Below are positions 1 through 6,777 of a stretch of DNA of 15,942 nucleotides, piece by piece. Both the position numbers and the translations under genes were made by a program. Location of the stretch: contig JAHWJO010000039.1 in assembly GCA_019348365.1 (NCBI GenBank), positions 1 to 15,942 on the forward strand. The letters are read 5' to 3'. Each line of letters starts with the position of its first letter. The stretch's first letter is position 1. The notes under the pieces were generated by a model. It saw only the letters and a program-made list of their open reading frames with translations. It searched no databases and was not told the origin of the DNA. The DNA comes from Armatimonadota bacterium. Its GTDB lineage: Bacteria; Armatimonadota; DTGP01; JAHWJO01.

Positions 1-765
1 GGATTTGTGGGCGGCGACGCGGGCAGGTATATTGAGAACCGGCTATGGGACGAAGGAGTGCCCTCCGAATTCGTCCACATTCAGGAACCGACCCGGACCA
101 ATATCAACGTCCAGAACGCCGTCGGGGACCCGCCGACCCTCCTCCACGAACGCGGCCCGACCGTCACCCCGGAGGAGATCGATGAATTCCAGCGGAAATT
201 CTGCCGCCAACTCCCCCGCAGCCATTTTCTGGTGATCGGAGGGACGCAGCCGCCGGGGACTCCGGAGGACTATTACACGACTCTGCTCAACGAAGCGCGG
301 GATCATGGCGTACGGTGCATCCTCGATATCGACGCGCCGAACATGCAGCGGGGCCTGGCCGCCCGGCCATATATGATCAAACCCAACCACCAGGAGACGG
401 AGCGGATCCTGGGCCGTACCCTGACGGTGGAGGAGCTCCCGAACGCGGCTAAAGAGATCCGCGACCGTTACTCCATCGACCTGGTCGTGGTCTCGATGGG
501 GAAGCACGGGGCCATCGGAGTGACCGGCGAGGAGGTCATCCACGCCTGCACCCCCGATATCCAGCCGGTGAGCACCATCGGCTGCGGCGACTCCATGGTG
601 GCTGGAATCGTCCACATTTTGAACCGGTACGGTGCGTTGGAAGAAGCGATGCGGTACGGATCGGCGGCAGGCGCGGCGACCGCCCTGACGAACGGCGCGG
701 AGATCGGCAAACGGAAGGACATCATGTCCCTGCTGGATCGGGTGAAAACCGAGCGATGGGAGTGA
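1..765 (+). CDS. PfkB-family sugar (phosphate) kinase, 5' truncated by window edge
   Basis: The frame is open from base 1 (Gly-Phe-Val-Gly-Gly-Asp), so the true start lies outside the window and the GTG at 7 is probably internal. About 254 residues remain of a family that is usually 300-320 long. Visible hallmarks are the phosphofructokinase/LacC-like TRTNINV segment near residue 35, a GGTQPPG turn, the IKPNHQETERILG segment, the VSMGKHGA strand, and the C-terminal signature STIGCGDSMVAG, in which the Asp is the catalytic base and GCGD forms the anion hole. Members phosphorylate sugars or sugar phosphates such as fructose-1-P or tagatose-6-P with ATP in the cytoplasm. The order of motifs fits the 1-phosphofructokinase/tagatose-6-phosphate kinase branch best, but the substrate cannot be fixed. 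The next gene starts 4 bases after the stop, so they are probably cotranscribed. Confidence 0.9.
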   Translation, partial: GFVGGDAGRYIENRLWDEGVPSEFVHIQEPTRTNINVQNAVGDPPTLLHERGPTVTPEEIDEFQRKFCRQLPRSHFLVIGGTQPPGTPEDYYTTLLNEARDHGVRCILDIDAPNMQRGLAARPYMIKPNHQETERILGRTLTVEELPNAAKEIRDRYSIDLVVVSMGKHGAIGVTGEEVIHACTPDIQPVSTIGCGDSMVAGIVHILNRYGALEEAMRYGSAAGAATALTNGAEIGKRKDIMSLLDRVKTERWE

Positions 766-769
766 CGGC

Positions 770-1096
770 GTGAAACTCGACGAATTCAGAAAAAGGGTGT
801 TCCAGGAGTTCGGGACCGATCTGAACAACGCAACGCCCGCCAACGTTCGCGATTTTCTCGACCGCATGCAGTTGAGCGACTTCGCGACCCAGCGCGCCCA
901 GAATCCCCGCGTCTCCCTGAACGACCCCAGCCGTTCCTACGAAGAGATTGTCAAAGATACATTTGCAAAGATCCTGAAGCTCCCCGCCGAGGAAGCCGTC
1001 CCGCTGCTCTGGGTCATCGCCTTCGAGCTCTCCTTCTCGGTCATCGAATACCAGTATGGCGAGGCGCTGGAAACCCTCTTCCAGAATTTGGATTAG
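770..1096 (+). CDS. Conserved-looking hypothetical protein, 108 aa
   Basis: The GTG start at 770 is preceded by GGGAG seven bases upstream, lying inside the end of the kinase gene, and the kinase stop is 4 bases away, which indicates translational coupling. The protein is soluble, has no signal peptide or membrane segment, and looks mainly helical: an N-terminal charged helix (KLDEFRKRVFQEFG), a short DPSRSYEEIVKDTFAKI segment, and a C-terminal hydrophobic helix around LLWVIAFELSFSVIEYQYGEALETLF. I do not recognise the family. Its tight position between a sugar kinase and a methyltransferase suggests a role in the same pathway or as a partner protein, but this is only context. Confidence 0.75.
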   Translation: MKLDEFRKRVFQEFGTDLNNATPANVRDFLDRMQLSDFATQRAQNPRVSLNDPSRSYEEIVKDTFAKILKLPAEEAVPLLWVIAFELSFSVIEYQYGEALETLFQNLD

Positions 1097-1122
1097 AGAA
1101 TCCCTTCCTCAGGGAGAACTTC

Positions 1123-2154
1123 ATGTCGGCCCCTCGCCTCGAATGCATTCCCTGTACCGTCTGTAATAGCTTATCCTTTGACATTATCTGCTCGGCGCGT
1201 GAGGTGGAAGTGCAGCAGGAGTTCCTCCGTATCTTCCATCGCCGCCGCCTGATACCGGGTTCCCCACCCTCCGCGCTGGAAGAACGCGCCGACTTCACCC
1301 AGGATTACCCGACCGACATCGTCGCTTGTCGGGAATGCGGCCTCGTTTTCCGCAACCCCCGGCCAACCCCCGAAGCGATCCGGCGGATGTACGCACAGGA
1401 TCAGTACGACCCCTCCCGCCTGGAAGCAGTGTGGGACTCCCAGGTGGAGTTGTATCGCCCGAAAGCACAGACCCTGGCGCGATGGCTTCCTCCCGGATCA
1501 AGCGTGGTGGAGGTGGGGAGCTTCGTGGGCGGGTTCCTCAAAGCGGGGCAGGGGCAGGGCTGGGCGATGCAGGGGGTGGACCCCGGCGAAGAAGTGTCGG
1601 CGTTCTGTGAGGGGAAGGGCTTCCCCGTTACACGGGGCACCCTGGAAGACCTGTCGTTGACCGAAGGAAGCGTGGATGGCCTGGCGATCTGGAACACGTT
1701 CGATCAGATTCCTGAACCCGATCCGACTCTCGCGGCGGTGCGGCGGCTCCTGCGGCCGGGCGGGGTGCTGGCGCTTCGGGTCCCCAACGGGGAGAGCTTT
1801 CGATGGGGAACGGAGGGCATCCACCGGCTGCACGCCATGAGGGGTCCTTTTCGGGCGCTGCTCGGCCCGTTGTTGAGCCTCATGGCCTGGAACAATCTTC
1901 TTTTTTTCCCGTATCTCCATGGCTATTCGGTGCGAACGCTCGACCGGCTGCTGTGCCGATACGGGTTCCGGCGACGGTGGATCGTGCCCGATACGCTCTG
2001 TCGCCTCTCAGACGACCGGACGAAATCGTGGGCCGCCGGGGAAGAGCGCCTGTCCAAAGCAGCCACCCGGATCGTTGCGCGGGTGCAGGCGTTGAATCCC
2101 GCCGGCCCGCTGACGTTCTCCCCCTGGCTGGATGCCTATTACGTCAGGAGATGA
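1123..2154 (+). CDS. Class I SAM-dependent methyltransferase with N-terminal zinc-ribbon-like region
   Basis: 343 residues, with ATG preceded by AGGGAG at good distance. The N-terminal region carries Cys pairs (C11xxC14, then CRECG near residue 70 followed by LVFRNPRP). This arrangement is seen in methyltransferases whose first domain binds zinc and which often modify sugars, lipids or natural products. The Rossmann methyltransferase fold follows: motif I VVEVGSFVGGFL at about 127-138, an acidic strand end (GVDPGEE), the DGLAIWNTFDQIPEP segment, and the LRRLLRPGGVLALRVPN post-motif near 205-220. The C-terminus has a hydrophobic stretch (FRALLGPLLSLMAWNNLLFFPYLHGYS) that might touch the membrane. 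It lies 26 bases after the small hypothetical gene and is probably the last gene of the operon that begins with the sugar kinase. The substrate is unknown. Confidence 0.88.
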   Translation: MSAPRLECIPCTVCNSLSFDIICSAREVEVQQEFLRIFHRRRLIPGSPPSALEERADFTQDYPTDIVACRECGLVFRNPRPTPEAIRRMYAQDQYDPSRLEAVWDSQVELYRPKAQTLARWLPPGSSVVEVGSFVGGFLKAGQGQGWAMQGVDPGEEVSAFCEGKGFPVTRGTLEDLSLTEGSVDGLAIWNTFDQIPEPDPTLAAVRRLLRPGGVLALRVPNGESFRWGTEGIHRLHAMRGPFRALLGPLLSLMAWNNLLFFPYLHGYSVRTLDRLLCRYGFRRRWIVPDTLCRLSDDRTKSWAAGEERLSKAATRIVARVQALNPAGPLTFSPWLDAYYVRR

Positions 2155-2206
2155 GTATAATTCTAACCTGACGTTGAACACAGGATTGGTGTTGAGACAT
2201 GGGATG

Positions 2207-2347
2207 TTAAGAGCCTCTCCGAAAAGTGTAGCGCCCGCGTCTCGCGGGCGTGCCGCCGGGACGGCGGCACTACGAGGGGCCGTCCGAACAACAGAGATAC
2301 AGCCGAGGGAGTCCTAAGATTTCAGGAGTTTTCGGAAAGGCTCTAAA
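2207..2347. mobile_element. MITE-like element with about 19-bp imperfect terminal inverted repeats
   Basis: The left end (2207-2225, containing GAGCCTCTCCGAAAA) and the right end (2329-2347, containing TTTTCGGAAAGGCTC) are reverse complements at 17 of 19 positions. They enclose about 100 bp with no plausible gene. The interior holds a strongly palindromic core (2228-2273). Size, terminal inverted repeats and lack of coding capacity fit a non-autonomous miniature element mobilised in trans. I see no convincing target-site duplication: TA abuts the left end but not clearly the right. The element sits between the end of the methyltransferase gene and the terminator of the convergent oxidoreductase gene, where insertion would do little harm. 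Confidence 0.6.
2228..2273. repeat. Perfect three-way-junction palindrome (two 8-bp hairpins closed by a 4-bp stem)
   Basis: GTAG (2228-2231) pairs with CTAC (2270-2273). Between them lie two directly abutting hairpins: CGCCCGCG-TCT-CGCGGGCG (2232-2250) and TGCCGCCG-GGA-CGGCGGCA (2251-2269). Every base except the two 3-nt loops is paired. This REP-like Y structure is the core of the MITE-like element. The precision of pairing suggests selection on the folded single strand or recognition by a REP-associated (TnpA_REP/Y1-type) or other transposase; no such gene is in the window. Confidence 0.75.
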
Positions 2348-2370
2348 AAATCCCGGCGGGAAAAACCGGG
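2345..2370 (-). terminator. Intrinsic terminator of the Gfo/Idh/MocA gene
   Basis: Read on the minus strand, CCCGG, a 9-nt loop and CCGGG form a GC-only stem followed by ATTTTTT. It lies 80 bases after the stop of the oxidoreductase gene. The T-run overlaps the right end of the MITE-like element. The stem is short (5 bp). Confidence 0.5.
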
Positions 2371-2449
2371 CGGTTCATGGCTGGATACGAAATGTCGGGC
2401 AGGGGTACACAACGTCTGATGATACAACGCCGGGCGGGATTCCGTCCGA

Positions 2450-3520
2450 TTACTCTTTGGGCAACCCGTCCTCCCCGAATTCGATCCTCCGGCCCGTATC
2501 CGCTGATCGGCGCGCGGCCTCCAGCACGGCGACGGCGCGGCGGACCTGCTCCGGCTTGACGGCCAGTTCCTCGCCTTTGAGCAGGACATCGGCGATGTTC
2601 TGGTAGAACTTGCGCCAGTCGCCGGGAATCGTGTCGAGCGTCAGGTTCATCACCATCCCCTCGATCTCGGTCTGGACCCGCGCCCGGTGCTCCTCCGGCC
2701 AGCGCGCCTTCTCGATCTCCTTCCGGTTCATGGCGGCCTCCTGTGGGTCGAGCCCTTCCTTGACCAGCGTGCCTTTCTCGCCCATCACGTACCACCGGGG
2801 CTTCCCGAGACGCGCCCGGTTCGTGATCTCCACGGCGTACATGAGTCCGTTCCGGAACCGGATCTGGCAGCGCGCCCAGCTTTCGATGTCCGTTTCGGGG
2901 TGCTCGAACTGCGACACGGCCTGGACCCACTCCACCGGGGAACCCCCGAGCAGCAGCGCCTGATCGACCAGGTGCGCGCCCCAATCGTAGAGGATGCCAC
3001 CCATCTGCTCCCGGATTCCCCGCCAGCTCCGGGGCGTGCCGTAGCCGTAGATCCCCCCTTCGATGTTGAGGGGGCGGCCCAGTATCCCCGATTCTATCGC
3101 CTGCTTCACGGTGAGGTAATCGCCGTCCCAGCGCCGGTTGTGAAACACCGAAAGCAGCTTCCCGGTCCGTTCCGCCGCCGCGATCATGTCGTCGCACTCG
3201 CGGACGGTGAGCGCCATGACTTTGTCCACCACGACGTGCTTTCCGGCATCCAGCGCCTCTACGGTGAGATCGCGATGCGTGCTATGCGGCGTGGCGAGCA
3301 CGATGAGATCAATGTCGGGATTGTTGAACAGCTCCGAGGGCTGCTCATAGGTGCGCACGCCCTGCTGGGTTTCCGCCTGCGCCCGGCGCTCCGAGTCGCG
3401 CGTGGAGATGGCGGCGAGCTCCAGCCCGTCCGCCAGACCAACCAGATAGGAGTGGAAGGCCCGTCCTGCATAACCGTAACCGACGATACCGACTTTTACG
3501 CGGGAAGCTTCTGAAGCCAT
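2450..3520 (-). CDS. Gfo/Idh/MocA-family NAD(P)-dependent oxidoreductase
   Basis: 356 residues, the usual family length. ATG is preceded by AAAGGA six bases upstream. The N-terminal Rossmann fold begins VKVGIVGYGYAGRAFHSYL with the GxGxxG dinucleotide motif at 14-19. The strand-turn LATPHSTHRDLTVEALDAGKHVVVDKVMAL follows. It keeps the catalytic-motif Lys of the family's EKP triad but reads D-K-V, so the proline is replaced. The C-terminal alpha/beta domain contains EGGIYGYGTPRSWRGIREQMGGILYDWGAHLVDQALLLGG, with the conserved D-x-x-x-H near the active site. Members oxidise or epimerise sugars, inositols or related polyols, and the substrate is not predictable. It is a single-gene unit, convergent with the upstream plus-strand operon. 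Confidence 0.92.
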   Translation of the reverse strand: MASEASRVKVGIVGYGYAGRAFHSYLVGLADGLELAAISTRDSERRAQAETQQGVRTYEQPSELFNNPDIDLIVLATPHSTHRDLTVEALDAGKHVVVDKVMALTVRECDDMIAAAERTGKLLSVFHNRRWDGDYLTVKQAIESGILGRPLNIEGGIYGYGTPRSWRGIREQMGGILYDWGAHLVDQALLLGGSPVEWVQAVSQFEHPETDIESWARCQIRFRNGLMYAVEITNRARLGKPRWYVMGEKGTLVKEGLDPQEAAMNRKEIEKARWPEEHRARVQTEIEGMVMNLTLDTIPGDWRKFYQNIADVLLKGEELAVKPEQVRRAVAVLEAARRSADTGRRIEFGEDGLPKE

Positions 3521-3564
3521 GAGGTTCCTTTCGAGGGAAATAGTCTACCTATTCATCTTCCTAT

Positions 3565-3586
3565 GATTACGCGTTCAGGCGTAATC
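3565..3586. promoter_or_regulatory. Inverted repeat upstream of the oxidoreductase gene, possible operator
   Basis: GATTACGC (3565-3572) and GCGTAATC (3579-3586) are perfect 8-bp arms around a 6-bp centre, 45-66 bases upstream of the ATG at 3520. Position and symmetry fit a repressor site, but one such repeat in 16 kb is not far above chance. Confidence 0.3.
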
Positions 3587-3754
3587 CCTCCTCCCCGAAT
3601 CTCTCCCTGCACCGTTTTCTTTTTCAGCCGGTAAAGAAGCGGCCCGACTAAAACGTTGGATGTGAGTACCCGATGAATGAATTCGCCGGATCCTCCCGCA
3701 CTTCACACTCAACGTTAAACTCTCTTTCGGGGGAGGGAAACCGGGCTGCCGGCA

Positions 3755-3784
3755 TAAAAAATCCCCGCAAACGGCTGCGGGGAT
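3755..3784 (-). terminator. Intrinsic terminator of the sigma/anti-sigma operon
   Basis: On the minus strand ATCCCCGCA, a 6-nt loop and TGCGGGGAT form a perfect 9-bp stem followed directly by TTTTTTATG. It lies 28 bases after the anti-sigma stop. This is a textbook Rho-independent terminator. Confidence 0.9.
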
Positions 3785-3812
3785 GAGAAGTCGAGTTATA
3801 CAAAAGAAGAGT

Positions 3813-5201
3813 TTAGCCGGGCCGCTTCTTCACCGGCTCATCCGTTGCGATCGGATCGTAAGCCCACCGGAAGGCTGTCTGGAGCTCCAGCGAGGGCAGG
3901 GCGGGGTCGGGCGCGACTCCCATGCGGCTGGAAATCTGCGTCCCGTCGGTGCCGAGAGATCGCCCGTACTCGTTTTCCAGGGCCGCTTTCCCTTTCGCCA
4001 CCATCAGGCGCGTCTCCAGCAGATCGTTGGCGCGAACGATAAATTCCCCTTCCTTCACCACCGCCATGTGGCCGGAAGTCAGGACCTTGATCCCGTTCCC
4101 GCCCCCCGGCACTTTAGCAAAGACTTCTCCACGCACCAGCCGGATCACCCAGTAGGGGGCGCCGCTCTGCGGGGAGCGGATCGGCACGATCTCGGTCTCC
4201 TCGTTCATGCGGAGTTCCAGGCCGCCGTCCAGCGCCAGCGCCACGCGAGAGCCTTCGCCGCTCCGCACGCTCTGGTCGAGCCGCACGGGCGCATCGAGGG
4301 GGATGTTGACCCAGTCGATCTCCTCATCGGTGCGGGTCTCGGCCACGCCCGCGACCTGCCGCAGCCGTGCGGAAGCGGACGTTTCGAGGCGGTTCGGAGC
4401 GGACATCACGATGGAGGCCTTCTCGACGGGAGCCGTCGGCTCGGTCTTTCCACGCTTCGCTGCGGGCTGCTTTGCGGCAACCCGGCTCGACTTGAGGATA
4501 CCGGCGAGGGCGCTTTTCGCTTTCAGGGCAGGCGGGGAGGGGTGCGAGGTGACGGTGGGTTCAACGGCGGCGGGAGGCGCAGCGCTCGGGAGCTGAGGCG
4601 CGATTGCCGGAGCCGGGACGTTCTTCTCTTCCGCACTAGGGTTGAGCGCCGGTTTGAAGACTGGGGGCGTTGCCTTGCGGGTTGCTTCAGGCCGCCTCTC
4701 CGGGATCGCGGTGACGGAAACCGGGGGCGGGGTGGAAGCGCTCCGGTCCGAGGAAACGGCATCTTTCAGAGGGGAATCCGAAGGTGGCGCCGAAGCGACG
4801 GAGCGAGTCGTTGAGGAGAGGTCCGCCGGGCCATTCTCCCAGGGTCTCAGTCCTGAGGTGAAAGCCGCAATACAGGCCACCGCCGCGACCGCCCATCCCA
4901 CGCGAGGGGAGCGGGCCAGAGTGGGGAGGGAAGGGAGTCGGAGGGAGAAGGCGCGTCGTGTGGGACGGAACGGCTCTTTCTTCAGCGCCGCCATGACGAG
5001 ATCCGGCAAATCCGGCAGCGGCTCAGCGGTGGGGGAGAACGCCGCGCTCAAAGAGTCGTGGAGACGCTCCATGTGCCCGTACTCCGCGCGACATGCATCG
5101 CACCCGGAGAGATGGCGATGCAGCCGGACGCTCTGCGCCGAATCCAGCTCGCCGTCCCAGTAGGCGCTGATCCACCGTTCAAACCGATGACAACCGTTCA
5201 C
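3813..5201 (-). CDS. Membrane anti-sigma factor: zinc-binding anti-sigma domain fused to a FecR-like domain
   Basis: About 462 residues from the GTG at 5201. This start is preferred because AGAGAGGGG lies just upstream, whereas the ATG at 5231 lacks a ribosome site and is embedded in a TATAAT. Residues 1-45 form a zinc-binding anti-sigma domain (CHRFERWISAYWDGELD, then H30-x3-C34-x2-C37). One membrane helix lies at about 101-118 (VGWAVAAVACIAAFTSGL). A Pro/Ala/Ser-rich linker of about 150 residues leads to a FecR-like domain at about 300-410 (GEGSRVALALDGGLEL, LVRGEVFAKV, VVKEGEFIVR). The N-terminus should hold the sigma factor in the cytoplasm and the C-terminus should sense an envelope signal. 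It lies downstream of the ECF sigma gene in the same operon and is followed by a strong terminator. FecR and zinc anti-sigma domains are more often found on separate proteins. Confidence 0.88.
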   Translation of the reverse strand: MNGCHRFERWISAYWDGELDSAQSVRLHRHLSGCDACRAEYGHMERLHDSLSAAFSPTAEPLPDLPDLVMAALKKEPFRPTRRAFSLRLPSLPTLARSPRVGWAVAAVACIAAFTSGLRPWENGPADLSSTTRSVASAPPSDSPLKDAVSSDRSASTPPPVSVTAIPERRPEATRKATPPVFKPALNPSAEEKNVPAPAIAPQLPSAAPPAAVEPTVTSHPSPPALKAKSALAGILKSSRVAAKQPAAKRGKTEPTAPVEKASIVMSAPNRLETSASARLRQVAGVAETRTDEEIDWVNIPLDAPVRLDQSVRSGEGSRVALALDGGLELRMNEETEIVPIRSPQSGAPYWVIRLVRGEVFAKVPGGGNGIKVLTSGHMAVVKEGEFIVRANDLLETRLMVAKGKAALENEYGRSLGTDGTQISSRMGVAPDPALPSLELQTAFRWAYDPIATDEPVKKRPG

Positions 5202-5229
5202 GTTTCCCCTCTCTATATTGAGCGATCCC

Positions 5230-5235
5230 ATTATA
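5230..5235 (-). promoter_or_regulatory. TATAAT, possible internal promoter of the anti-sigma gene
   Basis: A perfect TATAAT lies in the sigma/anti-sigma gap, 29 bases before the GTG start at 5201. No good -35 is visible at 17 bp. The ATG at 5231 falls inside it, which argues against that ATG as the start. Confidence 0.3.
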
Positions 5236-5288
5236 CGGTCCCGTCGTCTCCTGCAACGGTTCCGACTCTTTATCGTACAAATATTGAA

Positions 5289-5927
5289 TTAATTAAACTC
5301 TTCGCGGAGCAGATCGTACAGCATTTTTCTCGCGCGATGGATGCGGATCTCCGCATTCTTCACCGAGATCCCCATGATCGCCGCGATCTCCTTATAGGAG
5401 AAGTCCTCCAGGTACCGAAGGACAATCGGCACCCGGTACTTCTCGGGCAGATTTTTCACCGTTTCAAGAAGGAGCTCGCGGGTTTCGCTGTTGAAGGCGG
5501 CTTGCGCCGGACCGGGGGAAGAATCGGGCAGTTCCAGCGCCTGTTCACTCAGGTGACTGAACGGCACGACTTCCCGCGCCCGCCGGTTCGCCTTGATCCA
5601 GTTGATGCACCGGTTGGTGCAGACCTTGTACATCCAGACCGGAAACCGGTAGCGGCTGTCGAACCGCCCGAGGACCCTGTACAGGTGGATGAAGCACTCC
5701 TGCGTCAGATCCTGCGCGTCATCGCGGTTGCCCGTCCAGTAGTACGCCAGGCGATAGATGCTCGTCTGATACCGGGCCATCAGCACCCGAAACGATTCAT
5801 CGCAGCCGGCCAGCACGCGCTGGACGAGGGTCTCATCTCCGGGGAGGGTCGACGCTAAACTCAAGCTGGTGTCCTGTATCTTCATAACCTCATACAGAGC
5901 ATGCGGACAGAAACCTACACTCGACAC
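5289..5927 (-). CDS. ECF-type RNA polymerase sigma factor (sigma-70 family)
   Basis: 212 residues from the GTG at 5927, which has GAGGG at a fitting distance; an ATG at 5885 (MKIQDTSLSL) is the alternative and leaves all domains intact. Region 2 spans about 40-115: ESFRVLMARYQTSIYRLAYYWTG, DAQDLTQECFIHLYR (the core-binding and -10 reading helices) and FPVWMYKVCTNRCINWIKANRR. Region 4 spans about 155-205: LPEKYRVPIVLRYLEDFSYKEIAAIMGISVKNAEIRIHRARK, with the -35 recognition helix-turn-helix. There is no region 1 or 3, as expected for the ECF class. The partner anti-sigma gene follows about 87 bases downstream. A matching ECF-type promoter lies just upstream, implying autoregulation. The signal and regulon are unknown. 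Confidence 0.95.
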   Translation of the reverse strand: MSSVGFCPHALYEVMKIQDTSLSLASTLPGDETLVQRVLAGCDESFRVLMARYQTSIYRLAYYWTGNRDDAQDLTQECFIHLYRVLGRFDSRYRFPVWMYKVCTNRCINWIKANRRAREVVPFSHLSEQALELPDSSPGPAQAAFNSETRELLLETVKNLPEKYRVPIVLRYLEDFSYKEIAAIMGISVKNAEIRIHRARKMLYDLLREEFN

Positions 5928-5992
5928 CGGGATCCCTCGACGGCATCCCGGCGATGCGGCCGCTCCCCTCGCAGCACCGTCGATATCTCTTG

Positions 5993-6018
5993 GACGACAG
6001 GAGAGGCATCCTCGTTCC
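5993..6018 (-). promoter_or_regulatory. ECF-type promoter (GGAAC-N17-CGTC) of the sigma operon
   Basis: On the minus strand GGAAC (6018-6014), a 17-base spacer and CGTC (5996-5993) match the usual layout of ECF-sigma promoters (GGAAC or TGTAAC-type -35, CGTC-type -10). It begins one base after the stop of the XRE gene and lies about 65 bases before the sigma start, as expected for a self-activating sigma factor. Confirmation would need transcript mapping. Confidence 0.5.
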
Positions 6019-6019
6019 G

Positions 6020-6520
6020 TTATCCCCCGACCGCTTCGCGGGGCGAGTCGGACTCGAGGGCATGGGTACGCAGAAGGGCGGTGGGATTGGCCTGGATGGC
6101 GTTCGCGATTTCGAGCAATAACTGGCGAACGGGAGGATCCATGGATTGGGAGGCGGCGGCGATGGCCGCGGTGGTCGGGTCCGGTTCGGCGGCGCGGCGG
6201 CGCTGTTCCGCCAATTCCTGCACGGAAGACCTCAATTCGTCCATCAGGCCCCGAAGCTGATCGGTGCGACGGAGCAGGGTGGAGATCTGGTCGGAGGAAT
6301 CTTCACTCTGCCAGGAGTCCCGGAAGAACGTGGGGGGCGAGACCTCCAGAGTACGAGCGATCTTTTCCAGCAGGTCGAGTCCGATCCGCCGCTTGCCGGT
6401 CTCGATCTGGCTGATGTACACATCGGTATGGCCGATCATTCGGCCCAGCTCGTTCTGAGTGATCCCCCGATTCTCCCGCATCTCCTTGATGCGGGCGCCG
6501 ATCACGCTGTTCAGGTCCAA
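6020..6520 (-). CDS. XRE-family helix-turn-helix transcriptional regulator
   Basis: 166 residues from a TTG start at 6520, chosen because AGGAGG lies 10 bases upstream and the domain begins at once (DLNSVIGARIKEMRENRGITQNELGRMIG). The reading frame stays open upstream to 6751, but that part looks like random Arg/Ser/Pro-rich translation. The lambda-repressor-like domain is at about 7-63, with the recognition helix HTDVYISQIETGKRR and the ending GLDLLEKIARTLEVSPPTFF. The C-terminal 100 residues hold a helical, probably coiled-coil segment (DQISTLLRRTDQLRGLMDELRSSVQELAEQRRR) and no ligand-binding domain I can name. The protein is likely a dimeric DNA-binding regulator. Two perfect palindromes in the divergent intergenic region are candidate operators. 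Confidence 0.88.
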   Translation of the reverse strand: MDLNSVIGARIKEMRENRGITQNELGRMIGHTDVYISQIETGKRRIGLDLLEKIARTLEVSPPTFFRDSWQSEDSSDQISTLLRRTDQLRGLMDELRSSVQELAEQRRRAAEPDPTTAAIAAASQSMDPPVRQLLLEIANAIQANPTALLRTHALESDSPREAVGG

Positions 6521-6564
6521 CGTTGAGTGTCCTCCTGTCCTGGCCTTCCGAAACCTATCCTCTC

Positions 6565-6577
6565 TTCGACGGTCGAA
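6565..6577. promoter_or_regulatory. Perfect 13-bp palindrome, candidate XRE operator
   Basis: TTCGAC-G-GTCGAA lies 45-57 bases upstream of the TTG start of the XRE gene. It also overlaps the left arm of a larger weak hairpin (6573-6600). Position suits autoregulation. Confidence 0.35.
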
Positions 6578-6632
6578 CGGGGACTCCTCCCGGTGTTCGA
6601 GGGTAGGCGCGCCATTTTTCTTCCGTTGACCT

Positions 6633-6644
6633 GTCACCGGTGAC
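6633..6644. promoter_or_regulatory. Perfect 12-bp palindrome, candidate operator
   Basis: GTCACC/GGTGAC is centred in the divergent region between the XRE gene and the acidic-protein gene. It sits at the -35 position of an extended -10 on the plus strand (6653-6661), where a bound regulator would block RNA polymerase. Confidence 0.4.
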
Positions 6645-6652
6645 GAGCGTCG

Positions 6653-6661
6653 TGTCATAAT
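6653..6661 (+). promoter_or_regulatory. Extended -10 promoter of the acidic-protein gene
   Basis: TGTCATAAT on the plus strand fits TGn plus a -10 hexamer (5 of 6). A TTGACC lies upstream at 6626-6631 but with a 24-base spacer, so an extended -10 mode is more likely. The start codon is about 115 bases downstream. Confidence 0.35.
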
Positions 6662-6777
6662 TCGGGTGGACGGAAGGAGTCCGGAATCGCCCTCTCCGCC
6701 GATACGGAAGACGGGCGGGCTTCCCGCACCCGTCCAGCGAGACAGGATCAACGGTCATGAAGGAGAGGCAACACGCG

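Noticed and set aside
43..867. 274-residue minus-strand open frame
   Set aside because: It lies antisense to the PfkB-family kinase, whose motifs are clear; it is rich in Arg/His/Pro as expected of a shadow frame.
3652..3718. Inverted repeat around AACGTT and the shared 12-mer AACGTTGAGTGT also at 6519-6530
   Set aside because: The arms are imperfect and far apart, and 12-mer coincidences are expected by chance in 16 kb.
3783..4814. 343-residue plus-strand open frame
   Set aside because: Shadow of the anti-sigma gene; no domain, and it begins inside the terminator.
6521..6751. Upstream extension of the XRE frame to 6751
   Set aside because: Random-looking composition, would cover the divergent promoter and both palindromes, and AGGAGG supports TTG at 6520.
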